Source: Granulosicoccus sp047634635 (GTDB taxonomy: Bacteria; Pseudomonadota; Gammaproteobacteria; Granulosicoccales; Granulosicoccaceae). Taken from it: 64,000 bases of DNA. Under the pieces are notes generated by a model. That model had not been told where the DNA came from. It saw nothing but the letters and a program-made list of their open reading frames with translations, and did not search any database. Position numbers and translations under genes: made by a program. This document shows, piece after piece, positions 27,053-36,210 of this stretch. Numbering within the stretch: position 1 is the stretch's first letter; each line of letters starts with the position of its first letter. The stretch spans positions 1 to 64,000 of the forward strand of contig JBLIIE010000001.1 of NCBI GenBank assembly GCA_047634635.1. Reading direction: 5' to 3'.

Positions 27053-28599
27053 TGCTTAATACGCTTCAAGCCGCTTATAAAACGCCGCTTATGGCAGCGC
27101 TTATACTGGTATTGACGCTACTTCAGGGAAGCAGCTTCATGCTGACAATGGCTTTGCGATCGCCATTTGCCAGTGTGTTTGCTGTTTCGATGATCACTGT
27201 CGCGTGGTTATTGATGTACCTCATAGCAACCGTTGGTCTAATCACCTCATCAGGTCTTAACTGGGGCACCTGGATGGTGCGCTACAGACTTCCGCTCACC
27301 ATCATTGTTGCAGGCACCTGCTTCTCAGCACTATGGTCCATGGATACCATTCTCACCGTAGAGCGCTCGGTTCACCTATTGGGCACGACCCTTCTTGCCG
27401 TGTACTTAGGCTTCAGTCTGCCACTTACAAAAATTTTACGAATCAGTGCAACAGTTCTTGGACTGCTCATGGTCGCGTCAATCATAGCCGCTGTAGTGTT
27501 TCCATCTGTAGGCCAGGTAGAATATGAAAAAACCTTCGTTTGGGCGGGTGTTTTGACGTCCAAAAATACCCTGGGCTTTTGGTCTGTGATCTCTATATTG
27601 CTACTCAGTAGCATTTGCTTCTGGCAGATATCCCCTGTGGCCCGGACCTTCTATCTGGTCTTGGCGATCGCATCAGCCGTGTGTTTGTACTTCAGTGAAT
27701 CTGCGACATCACTATTGGCGCTGATCAGTGCCGCCTGCGTGATGATTTATCTACATATTGCATTCAGTCTGAGACTGGGTCTGATTTCAATGATGGTTTT
27801 GGGTGTCCTGGTTACTGGTTTGGCAGGTGTTGCATTCCACTTTATAGACACTGCTGAACTCATCGGCAGATCAGGCGATCTGACTGGGCGCGGAGATGTG
27901 TGGGCACAAACCTGGCAACTAATATTGAATAGACCTTGGACAGGGTACGGATATGGGACTATTTGGTTCCCAACGGATAGCAGCATCTGGATACAAAAAA
28001 CGCTCACTGATTTCACATGGACAGTCCATCATGCGCACAACGGATTTTTGCAAGTTGCCTCAGAAATAGGCTTACCGCTGGCCGCACTTACAATGGTCAT
28101 GGTCATCCAACAAGTCATTGAAATCATTTATTGTCAGTATCAACGTCAACAACCGGGACTACTGTTTGTACTGGGCTTTATGGTGGCCTTATTACTGAGT
28201 AACTACTCCGAAGCTCGCTTGCTAATCAATAGAGATCTTCACTGGATCTTTTTCATAGCCTTGCCGATAAGCATGCTGCAGCAAATTACTTTACGTCAAT
28301 CTCACTCAGGGGTATCTGGAGTTCCCGCGGCGTTACGCCCCTACAAAAGAGAGAAACTCAAGGTCGCAAGGGAATGCCTGCAGCACCGTCACTTTCTCAA
28401 AAAACGGTTGTCCAAACGGCGAGAGATAACAGCTGTCAACGCACACGAGTTTAACAAGACTCAATCTGTATCACCTAAGAACAAAGCAGAAGCAACACCG
28501 ATTCGTGCAGGCATCACCATCAATGGCCGATTAGACCAGAAAAATGGACAGGCGGTTATACGACGGAAAATGGCCAGGCGTCATCGCAAGGCAGGTTGA
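27052..28599 (+). CDS. O-antigen polymerase/ligase-family protein (Wzy-like)
   Basis: A 515-residue membrane protein with about ten helices and the Wzy_C signature: GRGDVWAQTWQLILNRPWTG, then GYGTIW and HHAHNGFLQVASEIGLPLA, with the catalytic His in the periplasmic loop. It would polymerise or ligate the lipid-linked repeats. After the last helix (about residue 415) there is an unusual ~90-residue Arg/Lys-rich tail (CLQHRHFLKKRLSKRRE onward), which should lie in the cytoplasm. The tail is absent from the homologs I recall. It is translationally coupled to the preceding GT2. Confidence 0.88.
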   Translation: MLNTLQAAYKTPLMAALILVLTLLQGSSFMLTMALRSPFASVFAVSMITVAWLLMYLIATVGLITSSGLNWGTWMVRYRLPLTIIVAGTCFSALWSMDTILTVERSVHLLGTTLLAVYLGFSLPLTKILRISATVLGLLMVASIIAAVVFPSVGQVEYEKTFVWAGVLTSKNTLGFWSVISILLLSSICFWQISPVARTFYLVLAIASAVCLYFSESATSLLALISAACVMIYLHIAFSLRLGLISMMVLGVLVTGLAGVAFHFIDTAELIGRSGDLTGRGDVWAQTWQLILNRPWTGYGYGTIWFPTDSSIWIQKTLTDFTWTVHHAHNGFLQVASEIGLPLAALTMVMVIQQVIEIIYCQYQRQQPGLLFVLGFMVALLLSNYSEARLLINRDLHWIFFIALPISMLQQITLRQSHSGVSGVPAALRPYKREKLKVARECLQHRHFLKKRLSKRREITAVNAHEFNKTQSVSPKNKAEATPIRAGITINGRLDQKNGQAVIRRKMARRHRKAG

Positions 28600-28609
28600 G
28601 GATATTGAA

Positions 28610-29620
28610 TTGAAGAAGTCAATTTTAGTCACTGGTGGTGCTGGCTACATCGGCTCGCACATGGTGCGTCTGCTCGATCAACAAGGCTTCGATGTTGTCG
28701 TTTATGACAATTTGGAACGAGGTAATCGCGACGCGGTTACCGCGGGTGAGTTGATTGTAGGCGACTTGCATGACACGCAAACACTCTCCTCTGTTTTCAA
28801 CTCTCATGATATACAGGCAGTGATGCATTTTGCAGCTCTGGCCTACGTGGGCGAATCGGTATTGGAGCCTGCTATGTATTATCGAAATAATGTGGCAGGA
28901 ACACAATGCCTGCTGGACACCATGATTTCCCATAACGTAAAAAAGTTGGTTTTCTCCTCTACCTGTGCAACCTATGGTATTCCTGACAATCTACCTATTA
29001 CCGAAAGTACACCTCAGAATCCAATCAATCCTTACGGTCAATCAAAATTAATGGTCGAGCAAATACTCAAGGATTATGGTGTCGCCTACGATTTGAGAAG
29101 CATCGCGTTACGCTACTTTAACGCAGCAGGCTGTGCAGAAGACGGGAGTGTCGGTGAGAGGCATGATCCTGAAACACACCTGTTGCCTTTGATTCTTTTT
29201 GAGGCCCTTCGTGTGCAGGCAGGAGGCAATCCTACAGACACAAAACTAATGGTTTTCGGCAGTGATTTCGACACACGTGATGGTACGTGTATCCGCGACT
29301 ATATTCATGTCAACGACTTATGCAGTGCTCACATCGCTGCTTTCAATCGCATGTCCAGACTTCCTGAGCTAGGCGCTGAACAATTTAATCTCGGGGTTAA
29401 TCGCGGCTATACCGTAGTGGAAGTCATTGATGCCTGTCGAGAGATCACAGGCGTTAATATTACATACAACAGCGTTGATCGAAGAGCCGGCGACCCTCCT
29501 GAACTGGTAGCAGATGCCTCACAGGCGATGCAGGATTTAAAATGGACACCCCGACATGCAGACGTTAAAGAAAGTATTCTGCATGCTTGGCAGTGGTTTT
29601 CTAAAAATCCACCCAATTAG
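28610..29620 (+). CDS. galE: UDP-glucose 4-epimerase
   Basis: This 336-residue SDR interconverts UDP-glucose and UDP-galactose. It begins KKSILVTGGAGYIGSHMV with the NAD-binding GxxGxxG, and has VMHFAALAYVGESV, then SSTCATYG and the catalytic Tyr-Lys pair in NPYGQSKLMVEQ. TRDGTCIRDYIHVNDLC is the family signature. The frame opens earlier inside the previous gene, but TTG at 28610 has GAGG eight bases upstream and gives the usual length. It supplies UDP-galactose for the polysaccharide. Confidence 0.95.
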   Translation: MKKSILVTGGAGYIGSHMVRLLDQQGFDVVVYDNLERGNRDAVTAGELIVGDLHDTQTLSSVFNSHDIQAVMHFAALAYVGESVLEPAMYYRNNVAGTQCLLDTMISHNVKKLVFSSTCATYGIPDNLPITESTPQNPINPYGQSKLMVEQILKDYGVAYDLRSIALRYFNAAGCAEDGSVGERHDPETHLLPLILFEALRVQAGGNPTDTKLMVFGSDFDTRDGTCIRDYIHVNDLCSAHIAAFNRMSRLPELGAEQFNLGVNRGYTVVEVIDACREITGVNITYNSVDRRAGDPPELVADASQAMQDLKWTPRHADVKESILHAWQWFSKNPPN

Positions 29621-29681
29621 TTCTCTGCAAGTACTTACCATCCACCTGCATTGTAACCACTATTTACGGAATGAAAGAACT

Positions 29682-30554
29682 ATGCAGCAGAGAAATTCGA
29701 TAAAGCATTCGATCATCTCGATGGTTATTCCTATGTTTTGTGCATTGTTATCTACAACCGCTGTGGCCCAGCAGGAAACGTCTTTATCCGAGGCTTGCTG
29801 GTCACCCAGTTTCGAAGAAAATTTTGATGATCTGTCGTTACGTAACTCAGCGAATCCCTCTGGTCGTTGGCATACCCGTTATATCTGGGATCGAAATGTC
29901 ATCATCAACAATGAACAGCAGTTCTATATAGATCCAGACGAACACGGACATTCTGTATTCACCATAAAAAACAGTGTGCTTAGTATCGAGGCAATCCCAA
30001 CCCCACGGGCCTTGAGAGGTGTGGTGGAAGGTCAGCCTTATGTATCAGGTGTTCTGACCACAGAAAAGTCATTCGCTCAAAAATACGGCAGATTCGAAGT
30101 AAGGTCAAAGGTACCTTTTGGTCAAGGACTTTGGTCCGCATTCTGGCTATTACCCAGCTTTGATCAGTGGCCTTCCGGAGTCGCCGTTCTTCCAGAAATA
30201 GATGTGATGGAACATTTGGGAAATGAGTCGAACACTTACCACACAACCCTGCATACCAACCAGACCGGTCTACTAACATCACACCCTTACGACCACACGA
30301 TAGCAACAGATTTAACTAAAGCATTTCATGTTTACAGTGTTGTGTGGACTCCGAATTTTGTCAGCTGGTATCTCGATGGTGAGTTCAAAGTAAAACACCC
30401 AACACCAAAAGACTTTACTAAGCCTGTGCATTTTTTGCTTAATTTAGCCGTCGGTGGAAACTGGCCGGGTTCGCCAGACGGCACAACAGAGTTTCCAGCA
30501 AAATTTCAGGTTGACTACGTAAAAGCCTGGACCGACAATGGCACGTGTCGATAG
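29682..30554 (+). CDS. Secreted glycoside hydrolase family 16 (beta-glucanase type)
   Basis: A 290-residue enzyme with a clear signal peptide (MQQRNSIKHSIISMVIPMFC onward, cleavage likely after TTAVA). The catalytic motif EIDVME (in LPEIDVMEHLG) is the classic GH16 pair of nucleophile and acid/base. KYGRFEVRSKVPFGQGLW and TPNFVSWYLDGEFK are also family signatures. Likely substrates are beta-1,3 or mixed-linkage glucans, or the cluster's own polymer, as with ExoK/ExsH of succinoglycan. The frame opens at 29556, but ATG at 29682 places the signal peptide at the N-terminus. Confidence 0.9.
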   Translation: MQQRNSIKHSIISMVIPMFCALLSTTAVAQQETSLSEACWSPSFEENFDDLSLRNSANPSGRWHTRYIWDRNVIINNEQQFYIDPDEHGHSVFTIKNSVLSIEAIPTPRALRGVVEGQPYVSGVLTTEKSFAQKYGRFEVRSKVPFGQGLWSAFWLLPSFDQWPSGVAVLPEIDVMEHLGNESNTYHTTLHTNQTGLLTSHPYDHTIATDLTKAFHVYSVVWTPNFVSWYLDGEFKVKHPTPKDFTKPVHFLLNLAVGGNWPGSPDGTTEFPAKFQVDYVKAWTDNGTCR

Positions 30555-30579
30555 GCACCTCCCTTACTTCCTGTGTGGC

Positions 30580-31311
30580 TCATTCTTCTGTGCGGTTAGA
30601 GAGATACCATTGCGAGATCAATGAATACGTTGTTTTGTAAGTGGTGTTCATAGCCAAATCGTTCACAGTGCCATCTCGGCTAATTAATGAGTCTGCAGGT
30701 GATAAGGCGCTTTGCCTAATGTCAGGGCTTGACCAGATGGCCAGCAGACAAGCAAGTCCACCCACCAGAGCTAAAAGAATTCCTGTCGGTGCAAACACCC
30801 GGCGACGTAAAAAACTACTCAACTCCAACTGAATCCAAAATGCAATTATGATCAATACGGAAACCGCAACTCCGATTATGACGGGAACGGTGTATTGGAC
30901 AAACACAGACTTCACTGTCATAAGAGGATCTTCGACAGTCCCAAGAAGATTTAGATCAGGACGAACACCATGAACGTTAATGAACCAGGGGGTCAATAGC
31001 TCAAGAGTAAGAACCAGCAACAACCCTGCCGTTAAGAAAAGAACGATGATGAATTTCGCTAGTCCTCGAGTAAGTTTGGTCACAGAAAGCAATGAACCAG
31101 CAAGTACAGGAACAATACAGATCTGGCCAATCAGAGCAAGATCAAAACGCAACCCCTGCATAAACAGCGGTAAGAGCGCATTGACCCCTAATATTTTTGG
31201 AAATAACCATAGGCTATAAGCAGCACGCATGACCGTCAGCAACAGTAAAATAGTCAATGCAAACAGCACGAACTGTCGCAGTAAATGAGTTGCCGGAAGA
31301 ACGGACTTCAT
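30580..31311 (-). pseudogene. Truncated LTA-synthase/sulfatase-family membrane protein (membrane half only)
   Basis: Its 243 residues form about five membrane helices, with FMQGLRFDLALIG, LLTPWFINVHGVRPDLNLLG and, near the end, LISRDGTVNDLAMNTTYKTT. These look like the N-terminal membrane region and linker of MdoB/LtaS-type phosphoglycerol transferases. In those proteins a ~350-residue sulfatase-fold catalytic domain follows. Here a TGA stops the frame at 30582-30580, 25 bases from the 3' end of the GH16 gene. No sulfatase sequence lies downstream. It is either a broken gene or a stand-alone membrane domain. Confidence 0.6.
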
Positions 31312-31355
31312 AATGAGATAATGTACAACATCAGTTATCAGTATACCTCAACAAG

Positions 31356-33473
31356 TCATTTAGTCAGTTTCATCACCTGCACAGACTTACAAGGACACAG
31401 TTGTTCACTTGAGACCATCGGCACAATGTGATCTGGTTTTGCAGAATCAACCAGAAGCTGCCAGCTCAGACCTGCAAGTTTTTCTGATACCAACGGAAAT
31501 AAAACATCCTGATCACCACCATTGATAAGCAATAGCAACGTATCGGAAGCTGTCGCGTCCTCACCATCAGGAATAGCGTCACCCATTAACTGCAATGCCA
31601 CAAATCCTAATTCTGCATCATGCCAGTCTGATTGAGTCATCAGTTCCGCCTCGACATTCAACCAGCTGACATCTGGCAAACCAGTGCTGACTGATAAGTG
31701 GTTTCCATGCAAATACCACTGCCTGCTCAGTACTGGATAGGCATGGCGCAAGCTAATTAACGATCGCGTAAATTCTGTGAGAGCATCCGCCTCAGAATTT
31801 CCAGCCCAGTTTATCCAAGTCGTTTCGCTGTCTTGACAATAGGCGTTGTTGTTACCGTTTTGAGAGTGATTACGCTCGTCACCTGACAACAGCATAGGAG
31901 TCCCTTGTGATAGGAACAAAGTACAGAGCAGATTACGTTGCTGACGTACCCGCAATTCATTGATCTTTACATCATCAGTGACACCTTCGACACCGTAGTT
32001 ATTAGAATGGTTACTACCATGCCCATCACGATTGTCTTCACCATTAGCCTGATTGTGTTTATCCAAGTAGCTGACCGTATCGCGTAACGTAAATCCATCA
32101 TGTGCGGTTACGAAATTAACGGTGGATGAGGGCTTACGTCCCTGCCACTCGAACAAAGAACTACTGCCCAGCAATTTATCCGAAAATTCGCGCAGTAAAC
32201 CTACATCAGAGTTCCAAAACCGTCTCGCAGTATCTCGGAATTGATCATTCCACTCAGACCAACGTGCGGGAAAGTGTCCTAACTGATAGCCGCCTGGTCC
32301 CAGATCCCAAGGCTCTGCTATTAACCTTGTATTGGCGAGTAATGGATCTTGTGCAATCGCGTCGAAGAAACCTGATCCTCGGTCAAACCCATGACGCTCT
32401 CTACCCAGAATGCTGGCCAAATCAAACCTGAATCCATCCACTTGCATGTCACCCACCCAGTAGCGCAGGCTGTCCATTACAAGTTGCAGGACTCTGGGGT
32501 GTTCCAGGGCTAACGTATTCCCTGTGCCGCTATCATTAATGTAGTAACGACGATCAGAATCCAAGCGATAATAGGAAGCATTGTCAATACCACGATAACA
32601 GAGCGTTGGCCCAGATTCGTTTCCTTCGGCCGTGTGATTGTAAACAACATCCAGGAACAGCTCTATGCCCGCCTTATGCAGGCCTTTGACCATGTCTTTG
32701 AATTCGCCAACCGGATTGTCTGTCTGAGCATATCGAGCCATGGGAGCAAAAAAACACAGAGACTGGTAGCCCCAATAATTCTTTAAACCCTTTTCAACTA
32801 GAAAATCGTCATCCAGGAAGGTATGTACTGGCAGTAGCTCGACAGCAGAAACACCCAATGAGTTGAAATATCGGGTCATGACTTTTGATGACATGGCACT
32901 GTAGGTACCTCGCCGCTTTGCAGGCAATGCCATCTGTAAGGCTGTAAGGCCCTTTACATGAGCCTCCATGATGTTGAGCTTATTGAGTTCTTGACGTTCT
33001 TCAACAGGTGCAGATTTTTCAGATAAAACACGATTTTCTGATTTTTTAGCTAAGGCCTCTGTAACCACACTTTTGGGCACATACTGCGCACTATCCCGCT
33101 TATCAAAAGAGAGATCTTTGTCTACGTGACCTTTCGTGTAGCCGTAATTGGCATCATTCCAGACAAGCTTACCGTGCAACTTTCTGGTATAGGGATCTAT
33201 TAATAATTTGTTGGCATTGAATCTATGCCCAAGCGTTGGTTCATAGGGACCGTGTACCCGGAACCCATAGATCATACCTAAGGTTGCACCAGGTAGGTAT
33301 CCATGCCAGACACCATCAGTTTGTTTTGGTAATTGCAGACGTTGCAATTCTCGCTGACCAGCCGAGTCGAACACACACAGCTCCACAACAATGGCGTTGG
33401 CGGCGAACAGAGCAAAGTTAACGCCCTGCTTATCACAGTGCGCACCAAGCGGCCAACTTCGGCCATTAAGCAT
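31356..33473 (-). CDS. glgX: Glycogen debranching enzyme GlgX
   Basis: This 705-residue GH13 isoamylase-type enzyme cleaves alpha-1,6 branches of phosphorylase-limit glycogen. The N-terminal CBM48 domain starts MLNGRSWPLGAHCDKQGVNF. Catalytic residues are visible in DGFRFDLASILGRE (nucleophile Asp), LIAEPWDLGPGGYQLG (acid/base Glu) and FVTAHDGFTLRDTVSY. The segment about 137-165 is unusual, with a Lys/Glu-rich stretch before NIMEAHVKGLT in place of the common YEAHVKGFT. It starts 10 bases after the glgP stop and is co-transcribed. Confidence 0.94.
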   Translation of the reverse strand: MLNGRSWPLGAHCDKQGVNFALFAANAIVVELCVFDSAGQRELQRLQLPKQTDGVWHGYLPGATLGMIYGFRVHGPYEPTLGHRFNANKLLIDPYTRKLHGKLVWNDANYGYTKGHVDKDLSFDKRDSAQYVPKSVVTEALAKKSENRVLSEKSAPVEERQELNKLNIMEAHVKGLTALQMALPAKRRGTYSAMSSKVMTRYFNSLGVSAVELLPVHTFLDDDFLVEKGLKNYWGYQSLCFFAPMARYAQTDNPVGEFKDMVKGLHKAGIELFLDVVYNHTAEGNESGPTLCYRGIDNASYYRLDSDRRYYINDSGTGNTLALEHPRVLQLVMDSLRYWVGDMQVDGFRFDLASILGRERHGFDRGSGFFDAIAQDPLLANTRLIAEPWDLGPGGYQLGHFPARWSEWNDQFRDTARRFWNSDVGLLREFSDKLLGSSSLFEWQGRKPSSTVNFVTAHDGFTLRDTVSYLDKHNQANGEDNRDGHGSNHSNNYGVEGVTDDVKINELRVRQQRNLLCTLFLSQGTPMLLSGDERNHSQNGNNNAYCQDSETTWINWAGNSEADALTEFTRSLISLRHAYPVLSRQWYLHGNHLSVSTGLPDVSWLNVEAELMTQSDWHDAELGFVALQLMGDAIPDGEDATASDTLLLLINGGDQDVLFPLVSEKLAGLSWQLLVDSAKPDHIVPMVSSEQLCPCKSVQVMKLTK

Positions 33474-33483
33474 AATGGGTGGC

Positions 33484-36045
33484 CTATTGAGCAGCAGCTG
33501 ATAAGGTCGCCGGATCCGGGCTCAGCACTGAAATCGGCGTAAGCTTCCAGATTTCGCGGTTGTAGTCACGCATGGTTCTGTCCGTGGAAAATCGTGCACT
33601 GTTTGCTGTATTCATTATGCTCATTCGCGTCCATTCCGATTCATCTGTCCACGCGCTTTCTACTTCAGCTTGTGCATCAAAATAGGAGGCTAGATCTGCG
33701 ACCGTTAGCCACGGATCATCTGAACTCCGTGCAGCGTCCATGACGTTACGGATGACTTCGGCCTCCCCACCATCGAATAGCCCTGAGTCGAATGCTTCAA
33801 AAATCCGCGTTAGTCGTGGATCAGCTGCGATGTAGGAAGATGGAGCATACCCGCTGCGAGCACTGTCAACTTCGTCGACAGTGAGTCCGAACAGGAAGAA
33901 ATTATCGTGACCCACTGCTTCCAGAATTTCAACATTGGCCCCATCCAGAGTTCCTACAGTGACAGCACCGTTCATCATGAATTTCATGTTTCCTGTACCA
34001 GACGCTTCTTTTCCAGCTGTTGAAATCTGCTCGGATAGATCAGCTGCAGGGCAGATTACCTCCATTGCCGAAACGTTGTAATCGGGTAGAAAAACTAGTT
34101 GCAGGCTATCGTTTGTACGCACGTCGTTGTTAACGATGTTCGCCACATTGTTAATCAGTTTAATAATGGCTTTTGCCATGTGGTAACCCGGTGCAGCCTT
34201 TCCTGCGATGAGTACCATTCGCTGAGGGTGCTCCTTGCCGTCGAGCAGCTCGAGATAAACATGAACTGCATGTAGAACACACAGCAACTGCCGCTTATAT
34301 TCGTGCATCCTTTTAACCTGTACATCGAAAATCATGTCGATGCCCACTTCAATACCCGTACGTTGGAAGATAAGATCACCCAGGCGTTTTTTGTTCTCTC
34401 GCTTTATGTCACGCCACTGCAATTGGAATACCGGGTCTGTAGCCAGAGGTATCAACAGCTCCAACTTATCCAAATCAGATACCCAGTCTGTACCTAGTTG
34501 ATCGGTTAAACAGTCTCGAAGTGGCGTATTGCAGTTGGCTAGCCAGCGGCGTTGAGTCACGCCATTAGTTTTGTTGTTAAACCGATTTGGCCACAAGGAA
34601 TGGAAGTTTTTAAATAACCCCTTTTTGAGCAATTCAGAGTGCAGAGCAGCGACACCATTGACAGAAAAACTACCCACTATCGCTAGATGCGCCATTCTGA
34701 CAACCGGTACGGGATCGAACGAGATAATGGACATCTGAGCTTGCGTCTCTAGCTGACCTGGAAACTCCTTAGCCACGACTTCCAGAAAGCGCCGGTTAAT
34801 TTCCTGAATGATTTCGGTGGGCCGAGGAAGCAAGGCACCAATCATGTTCAAGGACCAGCATTCCAATGCCTCGGGTAGCAAAGTATGGTTTGTGTAAGCC
34901 ATGACAGATTGAGTGATCTCCCACGCTTGCGTCCATGACAACGAATGCTCGTCAATGAGTAGACGCATTAGCTCTGGTACAGCCAGACTTGGATGAGTGT
35001 CGTTGAGCTGAAAACAGTGTCCGTCAGCAAAAGTTGTAAAGCCGTCATTACTTTTCAACCAAATACGAATGGCATCTTGAAGACTGGCAGAAACCAGAAA
35101 ATACTGCTGTCGCAATCGCAGCACCTTGCCGTTCTCGCTACTGTCATTCGGGTACAGGACCATCGTAATGTTTTCTGCTGCATTCTTGGCAGATACAGCT
35201 TCGGTGTAACCACCTGCATTGAACTCGTTGAGGTTGAACTCATCAGTTGCCGCAGAGCGCCACAAGCGCAGCGTATTGACAATACCGTTGCCGTGCCCAG
35301 GCACGGGAACGTCGTAAGGGACAGCTAGCACATCATCGGTATGGATCCAGCGATGAGTGACTTCTCCATTAATGTTGTCTATTAATTCGACGTGGCCACC
35401 AAATCGAACGCGACAGGCGATCTCGGGCCTTTCTAATTCCCAGACATGCCCCTCAATCAACCAATTGTCAGGACTCTCGACCTGCCAGCCGTTATCAATT
35501 GATTGCCGAAACATCCCGTATCGATAATGCAGACCATAGCCAGTGACCGGTAATGCCAATGATGCGCAGCTGTCGAGAAAACAGGCAGCCAAACGTCCCA
35601 AGCCACCATTGCCGAGCCCGGCATCGTGTTCTAGTTCAGCGATATCTTCCATGACAAGACCCAGCTCATGCAAAGCCTGGCTCAGCTCATCAGCCAATTC
35701 CAGATTTTGTACGGCATTGCCAAACGCCCGTCCCATCAAGAACTCCATGGATAAGTAGCAAGTACGCCGAACTGTGGCCGCTTCAGTAGCCCGCCTGGTA
35801 GCACGCCAATTATCCATCATGCGATCACGAACACTCAGCGCTACTGCCTTGTACAGGTAATGCGCTGAGTCCGTGTCAACATCACGACCAAATGTTTGAG
35901 AATAATGCTGCGTAATGGACTGCTTAAGCGCCGCACTATTATTGTGCAATGCTGGCAAAGCATCCAACCAGGCAGTTGAGCTTGTAGCAAGAGCGTCAGA
36001 TTGGCTAGGCTGCAACATTTTACGGGCTGTGTGAGAGTTAGTCAT
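33484..36045 (-). CDS. glgP: Glycogen/starch/alpha-glucan phosphorylase
   Basis: This 853-residue enzyme releases glucose-1-phosphate from glycogen ends. Diagnostic parts are CYLSMEFLMGRAFGNAVQNL, DAGLGNGGLGRLAACFLDS and the PLP-lysine motif EASGTGNMKFMMNGA (about 675-690). It is slightly longer than E. coli GlgP (815) because of an N-terminal extension. It is the first gene of glgP-glgX, divergent from glgC. Confidence 0.97.
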   Translation of the reverse strand: MTNSHTARKMLQPSQSDALATSSTAWLDALPALHNNSAALKQSITQHYSQTFGRDVDTDSAHYLYKAVALSVRDRMMDNWRATRRATEAATVRRTCYLSMEFLMGRAFGNAVQNLELADELSQALHELGLVMEDIAELEHDAGLGNGGLGRLAACFLDSCASLALPVTGYGLHYRYGMFRQSIDNGWQVESPDNWLIEGHVWELERPEIACRVRFGGHVELIDNINGEVTHRWIHTDDVLAVPYDVPVPGHGNGIVNTLRLWRSAATDEFNLNEFNAGGYTEAVSAKNAAENITMVLYPNDSSENGKVLRLRQQYFLVSASLQDAIRIWLKSNDGFTTFADGHCFQLNDTHPSLAVPELMRLLIDEHSLSWTQAWEITQSVMAYTNHTLLPEALECWSLNMIGALLPRPTEIIQEINRRFLEVVAKEFPGQLETQAQMSIISFDPVPVVRMAHLAIVGSFSVNGVAALHSELLKKGLFKNFHSLWPNRFNNKTNGVTQRRWLANCNTPLRDCLTDQLGTDWVSDLDKLELLIPLATDPVFQLQWRDIKRENKKRLGDLIFQRTGIEVGIDMIFDVQVKRMHEYKRQLLCVLHAVHVYLELLDGKEHPQRMVLIAGKAAPGYHMAKAIIKLINNVANIVNNDVRTNDSLQLVFLPDYNVSAMEVICPAADLSEQISTAGKEASGTGNMKFMMNGAVTVGTLDGANVEILEAVGHDNFFLFGLTVDEVDSARSGYAPSSYIAADPRLTRIFEAFDSGLFDGGEAEVIRNVMDAARSSDDPWLTVADLASYFDAQAEVESAWTDESEWTRMSIMNTANSARFSTDRTMRDYNREIWKLTPISVLSPDPATLSAAAQ

Positions 36046-36210
36046 GGGCGAATATTACAAGGAATTGGTTAGTATAAGTGACGGTTAAAGTAACTCGACA
36101 CAAAGAACCTGCAGTGCCCTTCAGAATTGTGAGAAATTCTTCACAAGTGTTTTGCCATATCTGCTCCAGAACGTTAAGCTGAATCCATAACGATAAGAAA
36201 AGGAAACCGC
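36046..36210. promoter_or_regulatory. Divergent promoter region for glgP-glgX and glgC-glgA-glgB
   Basis: A 165-base gap between two divergent glycogen operons must carry both promoters. A good ribosome binding site (AAGGAAA) precedes glgC. I could not assign operators. Confidence 0.5.
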
